Source of the DNA: Candidatus Aramenus sp. CH1
Lineage (GTDB): Archaea; Thermoproteota; Thermoprotei_A; Sulfolobales; Sulfolobaceae
NCBI GenBank assembly: GCA_022678445.1
Contig: JALBWU010000004.1
Span: forward strand, 1 to 64,000
Length of the DNA: 64,000 nucleotides
Reading direction: 5' to 3'
Below, one piece after another: positions 43,362 through 53,161 of the stretch. Numbering within the stretch: position 1 is the stretch's first letter; the number at the start of each line of letters is the position of its first letter. The position numbers were made by a program, and so were the translations under genes. The notes beneath the pieces are model-generated. The model did not search any database. It was not told where the DNA came from and saw nothing but the letters and a program-made list of their open reading frames with translations.

Positions 43362-44336
43362 TCACCCGAATTTTAATTTCTCCAATAGTTGTATTCTCTT
43401 GGGAGTCGCTGGGTGGTCGCTGAAGAAGTCTGCATACCACGGTACCTTCTGGGCCTTCCAGTAGCTGATTAGCTCTTCCACGTCCATATTAGAGACCTCC
43501 TCATTGGGCTGAGTTGGAGCAAAGAACAGCATGTTCATTAAACCGTTTCCTACCTCCCTGTTCCTGTACCTCTCAAGGACCTCGGGGTTGGTTGCCAACG
43601 TTATCTTAGCCAGAGCCCTCTGCAGGTTATGAGCCCCTCCCGGGATCGTTTGGGCCGAGTTTACGTCGGCATAAGCTTCCCTAAGCCTGTTCACGTAGAG
43701 CACTAGGAACTGAAACAGGTAGCTCATTGCCAACAACGCTACCCCAATGAGCCACATTCCGCCGGAGTTGTTGTTCCTCCCTCCGCCCCCCAGCATACCG
43801 CTCCACATAAGGGAGTAGCCAATATAGAATATCAGAGCTGGTATTAGGCCTATTGCCATCAGCAACTGCACGTCCCTGTGCTTCAAGTGGCCCAACTCGT
43901 GCCCTAAAACTGCCTTTATCTCGTCCTTGTTGAGTATCCTTAGCAGTGGAAGGGTTATGGCAACCCTCTTTCCGGCTATTGGACTCCCGTAAGCGAAGGC
44001 GTTGGGGAAAGGCACATCGGCTATGTAAACCTTTGGTGCTTCTATCCCGTTATACATGGCGACTTCGTTGACTAGTGGAACTAACCAACCATACCTTGGG
44101 TCACTTGGAGTAACTTCAACCGCTCTATACATGGCGTTTATGAGATAGGGCCCAAACAACCACTGTAAAACGTTTAGAGCCACGAGGAACGACAGGATCC
44201 CTACAATTACTGCAGGCGCAAAGGTGACTCCAAAAAAGTAAGACACCACTGCAAAGGCAAGAGCAAAACCTAGCAAGAACACTCCAACGCTCGCTAAAAT
44301 CATGTTTGCTTTTAGCTTTAATACTTCAAGGTTCAT
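43362..44336 (-). CDS. htpX: HtpX-type membrane zinc metalloprotease
   Basis: A 324-residue M48B protease with two membrane helices at the N-terminus (about 12-60), the zinc motif H-E-L-G-H in AVLGHELGHLKHRD, two more hydrophobic segments and the third zinc ligand in REAYADVNSA. It degrades damaged membrane proteins. Length and layout are typical. It has a single-gene unit and stops 2 bp from the convergent guaA stop. A second, smaller M48 gene lies at 37608. Confidence 0.92.
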   Translation of the reverse strand: MNLEVLKLKANMILASVGVFLLGFALAFAVVSYFFGVTFAPAVIVGILSFLVALNVLQWLFGPYLINAMYRAVEVTPSDPRYGWLVPLVNEVAMYNGIEAPKVYIADVPFPNAFAYGSPIAGKRVAITLPLLRILNKDEIKAVLGHELGHLKHRDVQLLMAIGLIPALIFYIGYSLMWSGMLGGGGRNNNSGGMWLIGVALLAMSYLFQFLVLYVNRLREAYADVNSAQTIPGGAHNLQRALAKITLATNPEVLERYRNREVGNGLMNMLFFAPTQPNEEVSNMDVEELISYWKAQKVPWYADFFSDHPATPKRIQLLEKLKFG

Positions 44337-44422
44337 ACGCTATCCCAATTATAATGTAAATATCGTTGGTTTAAAAAGGTTATTCGAAACCTTTATTTTT
44401 AGGAGGAATTTAATCTCTTCAC

Positions 44423-44809
44423 ATGGAAGAAAGCGTTAAGGAGTACATGAAAACTAACGTTATGACAGTAGAGAAGAACAAGACACTAAAAGAGGTCGCA
44501 GAAGTAATGGCAAAGAACAAGATAGGATCCGTTATAGTAGTGGAAAACGGCAAGCCCCTAGGGATAATAACTGAGACAGATGTAGTCAGGGCGATAGGAA
44601 ATGGGAAAAGCTTGAGCAGTAAGGCTGAAGAGGTAATGACTGCCCACCTAATTACAATAAAAGCAGACTCCCCAGTGACTGGAGCATTAAGCCTTATGAG
44701 GACGTATAACATTAGGCACCTTCCAGTGGTGGACGATAACGGGAACTTGGTGGGCATAATATCAATAAGGGACATAGCTAGAGCCCTAGACGATATCTAC
44801 GAGGGCTAA
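44423..44809 (+). CDS. tandem CBS-domain protein
   Basis: A 128-residue protein made only of two CBS domains (about 8-62 and 70-126), each with the pattern VMTVEKNKTLKEVAEVM ... IGSVIVVENGKPLGIIT and VMTAHLITIKADSPVTGAL ... IRHLPVVDDNGNLVGIIS. Such proteins bind AMP, ATP or SAM in the cleft and regulate partners. A TATA element CCTTTATTTTTA (44390-44401) is 27 bp upstream, and a 7-bp inverted repeat AAAGGTT/AACCTTT (44375-44394) sits on its upstream side. Confidence 0.92.
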   Translation: MEESVKEYMKTNVMTVEKNKTLKEVAEVMAKNKIGSVIVVENGKPLGIITETDVVRAIGNGKSLSSKAEEVMTAHLITIKADSPVTGALSLMRTYNIRHLPVVDDNGNLVGIISIRDIARALDDIYEG

Positions 44810-44851
44810 TCCGAATAAGTTTTTTACCTTAGCCTACTTTCATGCTTTCGA

Positions 44852-45076
44852 ATGGTAAAAATTACTATTCCTAAAGAGTGGTACGAGATACTGAAAAAAG
44901 TTGCAGACAACAAGAAGGTAAGTTTTAACAACTTATTGGTGAATATCTTACAATCGGACGAGTGTCTGGGGCTACCCAGAGTTAGACAAACGTCTATGAA
45001 GTCCATTTCGTTAAACGTAGATGTGAATGAGGAAGACACGGTGGATAGAATAAGGAAATACCTCTTCTGTGAGTGA
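44852..45076 (+). CDS. small protein coupled to the flippase gene
   Basis: A 74-residue protein that I do not recognise with certainty. The N-terminal half (VKITIPKEWYEILKKVADNK, VSFNNLLVNILQSDECLG) looks like a short strand followed by two helices, as in ribbon-helix-helix regulators. A charged C-terminal half follows. Its TGA overlaps the GTG start of the flippase gene (GTGA), so the two are co-translated. A regulatory role is a guess. Confidence 0.65.
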   Translation: MVKITIPKEWYEILKKVADNKKVSFNNLLVNILQSDECLGLPRVRQTSMKSISLNVDVNEEDTVDRIRKYLFCE

Positions 45077-46596
45077 CCATGAAAGCCCAGCAAGGGAGAT
45101 CTGCCGGGATTGTGAGAATAGGGTTGTTCAACCTCTTACTGAGACTCTTGATATCGCCCCTGGCCTTTGTCTTCTCGCTGTTGATAGCGAAGTACTTGTC
45201 TTCAGTCTCTATCGAGACCTTTGGTGCTTGGCAGTCCATATACGTGCTGATTACGGGGTACTTTTTGGTTCCAGCCGACGTGCTGTCGACCATCGCGAGT
45301 AGGTACGCGGCAGAGGGGAAAAAGATAGGCGGGATAATAGTAATTAACGCTCTGGCGGGAGCTATTGTCCTTTCCGTTTACTTCATGATTGTCCCCTTCA
45401 TCTCCGGCTTCGGAGGTTCTGAGTACGAGGTCTACTTTTACGACGCTGGGATTCTCTTGTTCCTATACTACGTCCTTGACATAGCCAAAGCAGTTTCCTT
45501 AGGTAGGTCACCAAGAGTGAGTGCAATTGGTAACGCGGCTTTCCAGTTGGTCAGACTTATCGCTGCGGTAGTTTTCATCTATGAGTTCAATCTTTCAATC
45601 CTTGCTGTAATATTAGCTTATTCGCTGGGCTACTTATCCCAAATCCTTACGTACGTAAAGTTCACGAAGGCGGATTTTAGCGTAGATCTCAAGGTCGCGA
45701 TAGCGTCCATTAGAAAGTCTGTGGTATTCATAACGTCATATATCCAGGGCGTTATAGAGGCGAGTATGGTATGGATATCTGTCTACTTGTTGCGGTCCTA
45801 TGATCCAGTGTCCTATTTCGAGTCGGCGCTGATAATCAGCAACATAGTAATCTGGTCTTCCTCGGCCTCAGATGGGCTTTTCTTGAAGTTGGCAGAGAGC
45901 AAAGACCCTAAAGTCCTCGAGACGGCGTTAAAGCTGTTTTTTGCCGCAGGCTCCCTATTTCTCCTTTTAGCAATGGTAGACGGGCTTCCCCTACTATATA
46001 TCCTGAGGTCTGACTACATTTCGGCTTTTACCTCACTAATCATCCTATCTGTCTCCAATTTCGTGAGGTCAATCTACGGCATATTTTACAGGGCAATATA
46101 CATGGCCGACGTCACCTTAAACGTGGAAAACACCGAGGAGCTAAGGGGGCCTACTGCTAGGCTAATCAGAAGCAACGTACTAATCTCGGCTATTGGTGTA
46201 GCCCTATCTAGTGGGATTATATACTTCCTTAGTAAAAGCAGTCTTAGTCCTGGCTATGGATACCCCATAGTGGCGACAGTAATTTCTGTGGGCTTGCTTG
46301 TGAACTCCCTAGGGATGGTAATTACTTCGTTTTTGACGGCTAAAAAGCTCTACAACTTTGACTTCCCCGTTAAGGAGACCGTAATACCCCTTCTAGCTAC
46401 GGCAGTAGTCTCCTCGCTCTTCCTAATGTGGTTCTCGATTCACGGAGTGCCGAAACTTAGGACATTAGAGGAGATTAAGGATACGCTCCTAATTTCTCTG
46501 GCCGCAGGCTCCATTTACTTAGCGATTAATTGGACCTTGAACCCGTATGTCAAAGAGCTGGCAAAACGCGCAATCATGAGAATCAAAAATTTATAG
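45073..46596 (+). CDS. polysaccharide/oligosaccharide flippase-like protein
   Basis: A 507-residue membrane protein with 12-14 hydrophobic segments and no soluble domain, fitting the MOP superfamily (Wzx/MATE-like lipid-linked oligosaccharide flippases). It starts NLLLRLLISPLAFVFSLLIA after a short basic N-terminus. It could move the lipid-linked N-glycan or polysaccharide precursor across the membrane; the PMT-type and nucleotidyltransferase genes just downstream fit. Start is GTG at 45073 (or ATG at 45079), overlapping the small upstream gene. Confidence 0.78.
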   Translation: MTMKAQQGRSAGIVRIGLFNLLLRLLISPLAFVFSLLIAKYLSSVSIETFGAWQSIYVLITGYFLVPADVLSTIASRYAAEGKKIGGIIVINALAGAIVLSVYFMIVPFISGFGGSEYEVYFYDAGILLFLYYVLDIAKAVSLGRSPRVSAIGNAAFQLVRLIAAVVFIYEFNLSILAVILAYSLGYLSQILTYVKFTKADFSVDLKVAIASIRKSVVFITSYIQGVIEASMVWISVYLLRSYDPVSYFESALIISNIVIWSSSASDGLFLKLAESKDPKVLETALKLFFAAGSLFLLLAMVDGLPLLYILRSDYISAFTSLIILSVSNFVRSIYGIFYRAIYMADVTLNVENTEELRGPTARLIRSNVLISAIGVALSSGIIYFLSKSSLSPGYGYPIVATVISVGLLVNSLGMVITSFLTAKKLYNFDFPVKETVIPLLATAVVSSLFLMWFSIHGVPKLRTLEEIKDTLLISLAAGSIYLAINWTLNPYVKELAKRAIMRIKNL

Positions 46597-46616
46597 AAAG
46601 CCTTAAAATGTAACAC

Positions 46617-47423
46617 ATGTCGGGTTTAGATATAAGGGTAAAGAGGCTTTTCGAGAGGGGAAACGCGTTTGTAGTGGCTTTAGACCACGGGCTTGTCATG
46701 GGTCCGTTAAAGGGTATAGAGAGGCCTATGGAGATCGTGAGGAAGCTCTCCAACATCCCAGACGCACTCCAGATGACGCCGGCTATGTTAAGAGTTGTGG
46801 AGGAGAACTTCTACTCCAGGTCGTCCCCAATTCTAATCGCCAGGCTCGACACGGCAAACGTGTGGAGAAAGGAGAAAAAGTACGACACGGGGTACTATTC
46901 TGCAGTGTACTCAGTTAGGGACGCGGTTGAGGCAGGGGCAGATGCCGTAGTTACTTACCTTGTAGTAGGTTATGGCACGGACCAAGTGGAAGGATACAAC
47001 GTGGAACAGCTTTCGTTGATGAGGAGGGAGGCTAACGACTACGGCATCCCGTTCATAATTGAACCGCTCTTCGTGTCCCCAGAGAACCCTGATTCAGTAA
47101 AGGACACGAACCTAGTGAAGTACGTAACTAGGCTTGCCTCAGAAATAGGGGCCGACATACTGAAGGTAGACTACACGGGCAAAGACTTCAGGGAAGTTGT
47201 GGACGTGGCGTTCGCGCCCATTCTAATAAGAGGTGGGCCAAAGACCAACTCCAACGCTGAGTTCCTAGCCATGCTCAACGACGCCATAGTCAGCGGTGCA
47301 AAAGGCGTCACTGTGGGCAGGAACCTTTGGCAATCTCAAGACCCAGCTAAAATGGCAAGGGCAATCTCCATGATAGTTCACGAGAGGAAGAGCGTCGAGG
47401 AAGCTCTGAAGGTTATGGGATAA
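46617..47423 (+). CDS. class I aldolase of the DhnA/FbaB family
   Basis: A 268-residue TIM-barrel Schiff-base aldolase. Landmarks are [13 protein letters not shown] near the N-terminus, QMTPAMLR, and the Schiff-base lysine in [10 protein letters not shown] followed by RGGPKTN and TVGRNLWQ. The family includes archaeal fructose-bisphosphate aldolase and the 2-amino-3,7-dideoxyheptulosonate synthase that feeds archaeal shikimate synthesis. Because most Sulfolobales have a bifunctional FBP aldolase/phosphatase, the role here is open. TTTATAG (about 46590-46596), overlapping the upstream stop, gives it its own promoter. Confidence 0.85.
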   Translation: MSGLDIRVKRLFERGNAFVVALDHGLVMGPLKGIERPMEIVRKLSNIPDALQMTPAMLRVVEENFYSRSSPILIARLDTANVWRKEKKYDTGYYSAVYSVRDAVEAGADAVVTYLVVGYGTDQVEGYNVEQLSLMRREANDYGIPFIIEPLFVSPENPDSVKDTNLVKYVTRLASEIGADILKVDYTGKDFREVVDVAFAPILIRGGPKTNSNAEFLAMLNDAIVSGAKGVTVGRNLWQSQDPAKMARAISMIVHERKSVEEALKVMG

Positions 47424-47455
47424 GATATTTTTATTTGATGGCAAAAGTTCTGGTT

Positions 47456-48640
47456 ATGAAGAATATTGCCTACAACTACGTATTTTACGCTATACTTGTG
47501 GCGATCCTCTTAATCTACACCTATGCAACGGTAACGACTTTCGATCCAGCCTTTAACCAAAACGCCGACCACTACATAGGAGATGAGGTATGGTATCCAA
47601 CTGCAGCCTATAACATCCTTAAGCTGATTTTCCACGTCACCCCACCCATGTATTTCCCTTACCCTAATGAGGCTAACATACAGACTTACATAAACCCGGA
47701 ACACCCGCCCTTGGGCAAGTACTTTATGGCCGTCTTCATCTTGGTAATGGGCTATTCTCCCCTATCTTGGAGGATCCCTAGCTGGATGATGGGGGACTTG
47801 ATAATCGTCACTGCTTTCCTCTTGACGAGGAGAATTATGGGTAAAGGGATTGTTGGAAATGTTGCCGCCGTCGTATCCTCTGCGATCATTGCCCTAGACC
47901 CTATGCTTTGGCTAATGCACGGCATAGCCCTCCTAGACATTTACGTTTCCTTTTTCGGATTCCTCTCCCTTTACCTTTTGCTGACAAAAAGGATATTTTG
48001 GGCTTCCGTCGCACTGGGCCTTGCCTTTGCCTCTAAGGAGCCTGCGTTTTTCCTTGTTTTGCCTTTCCTCTTTTATTTGGGAGAACTGACAAAAAGCGTG
48101 AAGGTGCGTGCGCTCTACTCCATAGGGATCCCGATCTTCGTCTACGCCTTAGCCTCCACGCCCATAATACTCTACTTTGGCGGAGTAGACGGATGGATCC
48201 ACAACAGCGTGCTCTTCATGTTGGGCTGGGACGCGAAAAACGGCCACATATCGCTGACCGCCACTTCTCAGATCTCCACTCCCTGGGACTGGTTCCTCAA
48301 CGTTCATCCGTTCTACATGGGTTACAACTTCTACGCAAACGTCAACCCGGCAATAATGTTACTGTGGCTTGCCACAACCCCAATTGCGTTCCTCTTTAGG
48401 GACGCCAGACTAATAACGATGACTATGTGGGCTTGGACAGAGTGGCTCGGCTTTCTCACGGTTTATGCATTGGGGAACCACACCCTCTTCAGCTTCTACG
48501 TAACAGACTTCGCCCCAGTAGTTGACACATACGTGGTAGTCTCCCTGTTCTTCTTAGTTGAAAACTTGAAATCCTTAAATAGGATGTTTGTAAAAGTGGG
48601 AAGAAATGATACGAAAGGCGGTGATAACGGCAGCGGGTAA
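47456..48640 (+). CDS. PMT-type membrane glycosyltransferase
   Basis: A roughly 395-residue protein with about nine membrane helices. The first outer loop has the acidic DE pair (GDEVWYP) and the HPPLGKYF block of the dolichyl-phosphate-mannose protein mannosyltransferase family (GT39). It takes a sugar from a polyprenyl phosphate and transfers it on the outside of the membrane. The start is placed at ATG 47456 because ATATTTTTAT (47426-47434) is centred about 26 bp before it; ATG 47438 would put the TATA box too close. The 3' end overlaps the nucleotidyltransferase gene by 35 bp. Confidence 0.85.
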   Translation: MKNIAYNYVFYAILVAILLIYTYATVTTFDPAFNQNADHYIGDEVWYPTAAYNILKLIFHVTPPMYFPYPNEANIQTYINPEHPPLGKYFMAVFILVMGYSPLSWRIPSWMMGDLIIVTAFLLTRRIMGKGIVGNVAAVVSSAIIALDPMLWLMHGIALLDIYVSFFGFLSLYLLLTKRIFWASVALGLAFASKEPAFFLVLPFLFYLGELTKSVKVRALYSIGIPIFVYALASTPIILYFGGVDGWIHNSVLFMLGWDAKNGHISLTATSQISTPWDWFLNVHPFYMGYNFYANVNPAIMLLWLATTPIAFLFRDARLITMTMWAWTEWLGFLTVYALGNHTLFSFYVTDFAPVVDTYVVVSLFFLVENLKSLNRMFVKVGRNDTKGGDNGSG

Positions 48641-49361
48641 GGGCAGTAGAATGAAGTACATAACCTCTGTCCTCCCCAAGGCGCTATTGCCTTTGATAAG
48701 GAGAGAAGACAGTAAGCTAGTAATGAGACCCATAATAGACCTCATCATGGAATCCCTGGAGGCTGAGGGAGTAGAGAAGTTCTGCATTGTGGTGGGCAAG
48801 CACGGTAAGTTACTCCTAGACTACTTATTTGGGAGGAACGTCACCTTCGTCTTCCAAGAAGAGCCTAGGGGGTTTGGGGACGCTGTAAGCAGGGCGAAGG
48901 ACTTCGCTTCTGAAGAGCCGTTTTTTGTCCACGCAGACGACGGAGTGCTCACTGGAGGATACAGGGAGGCGAGAAGCCTCTTCGAGGAAATAAGGCCAGA
49001 GGCTGTACTCCTCTTGAGGGAGGTCGGAAACCCCAAGAGATACGGTATTGTGGAGGTTCAGGAAAGGGGGGAGTACATGGGACACAAGCTATTCAAAGTC
49101 TTGAGGGCAGAGGAGAAGCCAGAAAGACCTAGGTCTAACATAGCTATATCCGCTGTTTACATCTTCTCGCCGAGGATCTTCGACGCCCTAAAAAAGGTAA
49201 AGGTAGAGGAGGGAAAAGAGTTGGAGTTGACATACGGCATACAAGAGCTGATAAACGCTGGAGGAGAAGTTTACGGAGTACTCCTAAAAGAGGAAAAATG
49301 GCTAAACGTAGGAGACCCTGAGAGCTACTTCAACGCTCTCAGTTACACCATTAACCATTAG
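48606..49361 (+). CDS. UTP-glucose-1-phosphate uridylyltransferase-like protein
   Basis: A 251-residue nucleotidyltransferase. The N-terminal loop [26 protein letters not shown] binds the nucleotide, FVHADDGVL carries the metal Asp, and GIVEV plus the C-terminal [16 protein letters not shown] match GalU. It makes a UDP- or dTDP-sugar for glycan assembly. It begins inside the PMT gene (35-bp overlap), so expression is linked. The two convergent stops at 49358-49361 overlap by 4 bp. Confidence 0.88.
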   Translation: MIRKAVITAAGKGSRMKYITSVLPKALLPLIRREDSKLVMRPIIDLIMESLEAEGVEKFCIVVGKHGKLLLDYLFGRNVTFVFQEEPRGFGDAVSRAKDFASEEPFFVHADDGVLTGGYREARSLFEEIRPEAVLLLREVGNPKRYGIVEVQERGEYMGHKLFKVLRAEEKPERPRSNIAISAVYIFSPRIFDALKKVKVEEGKELELTYGIQELINAGGEVYGVLLKEEKWLNVGDPESYFNALSYTINH

Positions 49362-49627
49362 AGCCTAAGGGAGTGTATGTCCAATAGGGCTTCACGCAAT
49401 TGCCTCTTGATCTCCTGAACGTCCATCCTGGCCATCCTGATCCCGTAGTTTGTCCTCCTCTCCATGAGTTTTCCAATACTGTAGATGGCAAAACCGCTAA
49501 CGGTGGTCACGTGAAAAGGGTCATCTAGGCCCATCGCTATGAACTTCCCCACCCCTTGAACAGTAGAGCCCTTCTTCTCGTAGTCCCCTAACAAGTCTTT
49601 AGCTAAGTTCCTTAATCTCGCGTCCAT
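49358..49627 (-). CDS. small protein of unknown function
   Basis: An 89-residue protein that I do not recognise. It starts MDARLRNLAKDLLGDYEKKG and ends in a helix rich in Gln, Arg and Leu ([20 protein letters not shown]). The middle (FHVTTVSGFAIYSIGKLMERR) might be a short strand-helix unit. It is monocistronic on the minus strand and overlaps the convergent nucleotidyltransferase gene by 4 bp. Confidence 0.55.
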   Translation of the reverse strand: MDARLRNLAKDLLGDYEKKGSTVQGVGKFIAMGLDDPFHVTTVSGFAIYSIGKLMERRTNYGIRMARMDVQEIKRQLREALLDIHSLRL

Positions 49628-49712
49628 AAAGTCTTTCTTCCTGGATTGAAAATAAAAGGCGTATTGCTCTAACTGCCTTAGTTTTCCCCTTCTAAGCTAA
49701 CTTGAATAACTC

Positions 49713-49829
49713 TTAGGACTTCTTCTTCCTAGCCCTCTTCAGCACAAACCTCCTACTAAGAAGGAAGGAGTACCTAAAGAAGAAGTTCCTCCTGCTGTAC
49801 AGATGGTAAAGCCGATCTCTATAACCCAT
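49713..49829 (-). CDS. 38-residue very basic small protein
   Basis: An open frame from ATG at 49829 to TAA at 49713. The peptide starts MGYRDRLYHLYSRRNFFF and ends KRARKKKS, with nine Arg, four Lys and many aromatic residues, and most arginines use AGG as in the real genes here. TTATAAAAAT (49851-49860) on the minus strand is centred about 26 bp before the ATG, the normal leaderless promoter position. A nucleic-acid or ribosome-bound protein is a reasonable guess; no family is recognised. The rest of the 364-bp gap (49628-49991) shows nothing else. Confidence 0.5.
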   Translation of the reverse strand: MGYRDRLYHLYSRRNFFFRYSFLLSRRFVLKRARKKKS

Positions 49830-49850
49830 GATGAACTTTATGGGGTAATA

Positions 49851-49860
49851 TTATAAAAAT
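49851..49860 (-). promoter_or_regulatory. TATA box of the 38-residue ORF
   Basis: On the minus strand this reads ATTTTTATAA, preceded by an A-rich BRE-like stretch. Spacing to the ATG at 49829 is about 26 bp. Confidence 0.45.
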
Positions 49861-49991
49861 CTTTTAAAAGCTCGTGAAAACTTGAGAAAACAGGAGCTTT
49901 CTAAGTCCATAGCGTGTTCGGTACTTAAGACCTAGTAGGCCGTCACTAGTTACCCGTTTCTAAGTCACACATACTGTTTAAGGCTAGTTCT

Positions 49992-50600
49992 TTACGCGAC
50001 CTTGGGCAACCTCCAGCTCCTCCTTATTGCCACTAGCCTAAGTACTAGGACAAACAAGAACGTGGAAGACAGCGATACTGGCTCGTACCCTAAGGACGAG
50101 AGGGCGTAGAATAGAAAACCGCCAATAATGGTAGGCGTTGCGTAGAAGTCCCTTTTTAGAACTAGGGGAATCTCCGACACCAACACGTCCCTTATTACGC
50201 CTCCTCCAGTTGCAGTAATGGAAGCTAGTATGGCCACGCCCAAGAAGTTTAGCCCGTGGGAGAAAGCCAGCTGTGCCCCTGACGCCGTGAACGCGCCAAG
50301 GCCTATTGCGTCAAAGTAAAGCAGTGGCCTAGTTATCTTATCGAACTGTTTCCTGACTACTATTGCAATAAAAGTAGATGCTATTGCTGTCAGGGGATAA
50401 GGCAAGTAAACCAAGTTAACTGGTGGGTAGATGCCCAACAGGACGTCTACAAGTATTCCACCTGCCAAAGACGTCACAAAGCCTAGAACTAGAGCCCCCA
50501 ATAGGTCCAGTTCCTTTTCCATGGCCTTTATCACCCCGGAAAAGGCGAAGGCTACTATCCCGATGTAGTTCATCGCTTGGAACACTATTTCCCCTATCAA
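49992..50600 (-). CDS. TRIC-type cation channel (UPF0126)
   Basis: A 202-residue membrane protein with seven predicted helices in two similar halves. Each half has a glycine-rich kink motif: SLAGGILVDVLLG and TATGGGVIRDVLV, the hallmark of the UPF0126/TRIC family, trimeric potassium channels known structurally from Sulfolobus. The start is TTG at 50600 with ATTAATTA about 25 bp upstream, or ATG at 50573. Upstream, 50631-50741 can fold into a multi-helix structure that could be part of a longer leader if a farther promoter is used. Confidence 0.9.
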   Translation of the reverse strand: MIGEIVFQAMNYIGIVAFAFSGVIKAMEKELDLLGALVLGFVTSLAGGILVDVLLGIYPPVNLVYLPYPLTAIASTFIAIVVRKQFDKITRPLLYFDAIGLGAFTASGAQLAFSHGLNFLGVAILASITATGGGVIRDVLVSEIPLVLKRDFYATPTIIGGFLFYALSSLGYEPVSLSSTFLFVLVLRLVAIRRSWRLPKVA

Positions 50601-50630
50601 GACCGTGTCATCAAAATGGATTAATTAGGG

Positions 50631-50741
50631 CGTCTAAATAAAAGCAACTACGTGACTCAAGCGATTTAGCTAGGACTACCGTGACAAAAGGTCTCACGTT
50701 GGAGGTTTGAGAGCACTTCGCTCTCCCTAACGCTTTAGACG
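50631..50741. ncRNA. potentially structured leader or small RNA
   Basis: Three nested helices can form. P1 pairs CGTCTAAA (50631-50638) with TTTAGACG (50734-50741). P2 pairs CAA-bulge-CGTGA (50645-50655) with TCACGTTG (50694-50701). P3 is a hairpin GAGAGC/GCTCTC (50709-50725). On the minus strand an AT-rich element (50762-50775) is about 26 bp before 50741, so a transcript could start exactly at the outer helix and run into the TRIC gene. The same AT-rich element may instead serve the tRNA. No known riboswitch class is recognised. Confidence 0.3.
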
Positions 50742-50799
50742 TTTTGATCCTCGACCTAAAACTTAAATTTTAAAATAGCGCACTCCTCTATCAATTTGT

Positions 50800-50892
<93 letters not shown>

Positions 50893-50897
50893 TATCT

Positions 50898-52019
50898 CTA
50901 CTTTTTTTCCAAGTTTACTACAGTATCGCACAAGCCGATTATGTCCTCGTCGTGAGTGGCTATTATAACAGACCTGCTTTCTTGAACTAGTAAGTCTATC
51001 ATCCTCTGAAAAGAGATTAGTGACTCCCCGTCCATCCCAGTGCTCGGCTCGTCCAGTGCGATCACTTTGCTTCCAGAGGAAAACGCGGAAGCTATTAAGA
51101 CCCTCATTTTCTCCCCATAGCTCAGAGCGTAGGGGCTTTTTTCCGCCTTATCTTTTAAGCAAAAGAGTTCCAATGCCTCATCCTCCTTCACTTCCTCCCT
51201 TACCGTGGCGTGGAAGAACTGTAGGTCTGGGTTCTGGAATATGACGAACGCCTTCCCCACTAGGCCCTTTAAGGTAGTAGTTTTGCCAACGCCGTTTTTT
51301 CCCACTAGGCAGAGAACTTCCCTTTCCCTTAGCTTTAGCGTTATCCCCTTAGCCTGGAATTCTAGGACAACCTCTCCGAGCGTGGCATCCCTCTCTCTCG
51401 TCAGCTTGAAGCCCCTTAGGCCTTTAGACCTCAAAAAGGTCTCGTCGTACAGCTTTTCCCTAGATATCTCTGCCACCTTTCCCTCGTCAATTAAGTACAC
51501 CCTGTTTACGAGGTCCCTTATCTCCTTTGTCCTGTGCTCCGCTATCAAGGAGCCTAATGGCAAGATTTCCTTTACCATTGAGACTGCTTCCCTGTCTAAG
51601 TTTGCAAACGGCTCATCCAATAGGATGTACTTCGGCTTAGAAATTAGGACGCTGGCTATGGCGTACCTCTTCTTGTAACCGTCAGATAGTTGGAGAAACT
51701 TCTTGTCCATGTACTCGCCCATTAGCCTTTTAGCTAAGTTTGCGTCCACCGCATGGAACTTACTTATTAGCCTTAGTTCTTCCTTAAACGTCTCAGCCAA
51801 TACCTGCGAGTAGGGCTCTTGGAGGACGGCCGAGAGTTTTGAGTAGTCCCTAGTTGAGCAGAAATCCTCTCCGTCCACTGAGATCCTAGACGTCCCGTCA
51901 CATAGCACAGACCTAATGATGGTAGTCTTTCCAGCACCGTTTTTGCCAAGTAAGCCCACCCTTTCCTTGTCCCCTACCTCTATTGTCCCAGATATAAGTG
52001 TAGGACTAATGACGAGCAC
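50898..52019 (-). CDS. ECF transporter ATPase with two fused ABC domains
   Basis: A 373-residue protein holding two ABC domains in one chain. Domain 1 has Walker [13 protein letters not shown], signature QLSDGYKKR and Walker [12 protein letters not shown]; domain 2 has [19 protein letters not shown] and [11 protein letters not shown]. Both are unusually short (about 185 residues), so this is a compact EcfA-A' fusion. It powers uptake through the EcfT and S proteins encoded just upstream. It begins 40 bp inside the EcfT gene, so the three are one operon. Confidence 0.9.
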   Translation of the reverse strand: MLVISPTLISGTIEVGDKERVGLLGKNGAGKTTIIRSVLCDGTSRISVDGEDFCSTRDYSKLSAVLQEPYSQVLAETFKEELRLISKFHAVDANLAKRLMGEYMDKKFLQLSDGYKKRYAIASVLISKPKYILLDEPFANLDREAVSMVKEILPLGSLIAEHRTKEIRDLVNRVYLIDEGKVAEISREKLYDETFLRSKGLRGFKLTRERDATLGEVVLEFQAKGITLKLREREVLCLVGKNGVGKTTTLKGLVGKAFVIFQNPDLQFFHATVREEVKEDEALELFCLKDKAEKSPYALSYGEKMRVLIASAFSSGSKVIALDEPSTGMDGESLISFQRMIDLLVQESRSVIIATHDEDIIGLCDTVVNLEKK

Positions 52020-52564
52020 AGCGATGCTACCCCCATAATTAATACGATCACGTCATAACGCGAGGGAAACAGGTTTACCTTTCCGGAGTACTTTCCGAAG
52101 AGCTTGACAGTGTAGGCCACATATAGGTTTTCTGCCACTTTAAGCATTTCCACAATAATAGGCCTAGAGATCTTGACTGGGTTGAACTTTTCGTTCCTTG
52201 CTCTTATGTTAAAGAGCACTTGCATTGCAAGATCGTAGAAGTATGGATAATAGGAAAGGGCCACTACTATTAGCACCCCTTTCTCACCAAACAGGTCCAG
52301 AATAGTCGACTTATCTACGATGTCGCTTAGGACTATGAACAAGTTAATGTAAACCAAAGCCCTCAGCGTGAATACGTAGAGGTACTCTCTAGAGGTCACG
52401 TCTAGTATTAAGAACGAGATGGAGGCAATAGCTAGATCTATCAAGATAACGAGCTTCCTGCGCACAAGGGCGGATGTGACAAGGAAGGGGACTAGAGGGT
52501 AGTAAAGCGAGGAAACTACTATTAGGCCGAGGAACAAAAGGGAGTAGAAAAAACTAGACTTCAA
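51980..52564 (-). CDS. ECF transporter transmembrane subunit (EcfT-like)
   Basis: A 194-residue membrane protein with about five helices. It has the EcfT place in the operon and the coupling-region features ([10 protein letters not shown] followed by a helix and [18 protein letters not shown]). The typical Ala-Arg-Gly coupling motifs are only loosely recognisable, so assignment depends partly on gene order. It overlaps the S-component gene by 4 bp and the ATPase gene by 40 bp. Confidence 0.75.
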   Translation of the reverse strand: MKSSFFYSLLFLGLIVVSSLYYPLVPFLVTSALVRRKLVILIDLAIASISFLILDVTSREYLYVFTLRALVYINLFIVLSDIVDKSTILDLFGEKGVLIVVALSYYPYFYDLAMQVLFNIRARNEKFNPVKISRPIIVEMLKVAENLYVAYTVKLFGKYSGKVNLFPSRYDVIVLIMGVASLCSSLVLHLYLGQ

Positions 52565-53124
52565 CGCAGAACCCCGGACCTAACTAGGTAAGAACCAATG
52601 TAATAAGATGCTATTCCCATTATACCGCTCTCAACGAAGTAGATCGCTCCGAAGAGTAGCAGGTACTTACCCAAGTCTATTATATGCGGTACCCCTAAAA
52701 ACAGAAAGCCGAAAATGACGCTCAAGAAGCCTATAAGCCCACCGGCTAATGTAGTGTTAACCATAACTGCCTTGAAGCCCCTGTAACCTACACCCCACGA
52801 TACTAGCTCCACAATGGGCCCCACCACGAGGAAAGTTACTGAAAGGAATGGGAGTATTAAATAGAGCACGGCGCTGATCAGGGAAATGAGGAGAATGCCG
52901 TATTTCCTGTTTATCGCTTGGATCCCGACAGATATTATAATCAAGGGTATTGTCAACGTCACTATTGGATCAAGAAAGACGCCAAACACGCCTACAGTAT
53001 AGGCACCAAAACCCAGAGCCATGGCCGCAGCGACCGCATAGGAGGCTACGGAGAATATGGCCGCGTAGATTACAGCCCTTTTGTCTATTGCCACCTTGTT
53101 TTTCTCTGCTTTCTTCTCGGTCAT
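52561..53124 (-). CDS. ECF transporter substrate-binding (S) component candidate
   Basis: A 187-residue membrane protein with a charged N-terminus and five or six helices. It is first in the operon S-T-A, as for a dedicated vitamin transporter. The sequence does not match an S-component I can name (biotin, riboflavin, thiamine and cobalt types were considered), so the substrate is open. Vitamin or metal uptake is the family expectation. Confidence 0.7.
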   Translation of the reverse strand: MTEKKAEKNKVAIDKRAVIYAAIFSVASYAVAAAMALGFGAYTVGVFGVFLDPIVTLTIPLIIISVGIQAINRKYGILLISLISAVLYLILPFLSVTFLVVGPIVELVSWGVGYRGFKAVMVNTTLAGGLIGFLSVIFGFLFLGVPHIIDLGKYLLLFGAIYFVESGIMGIASYYIGSYLVRSGVLR

Positions 53125-53161
53125 ATATGAGCTTTTCGCGTTATATAAGAAAAATTTTTCT

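Noticed and set aside
47438-47455. Upstream start of the PMT-type gene at ATG 47438 or TTG 47435
   Set aside because: The TATA-like element ends only a few bases before; spacing favours ATG 47456.
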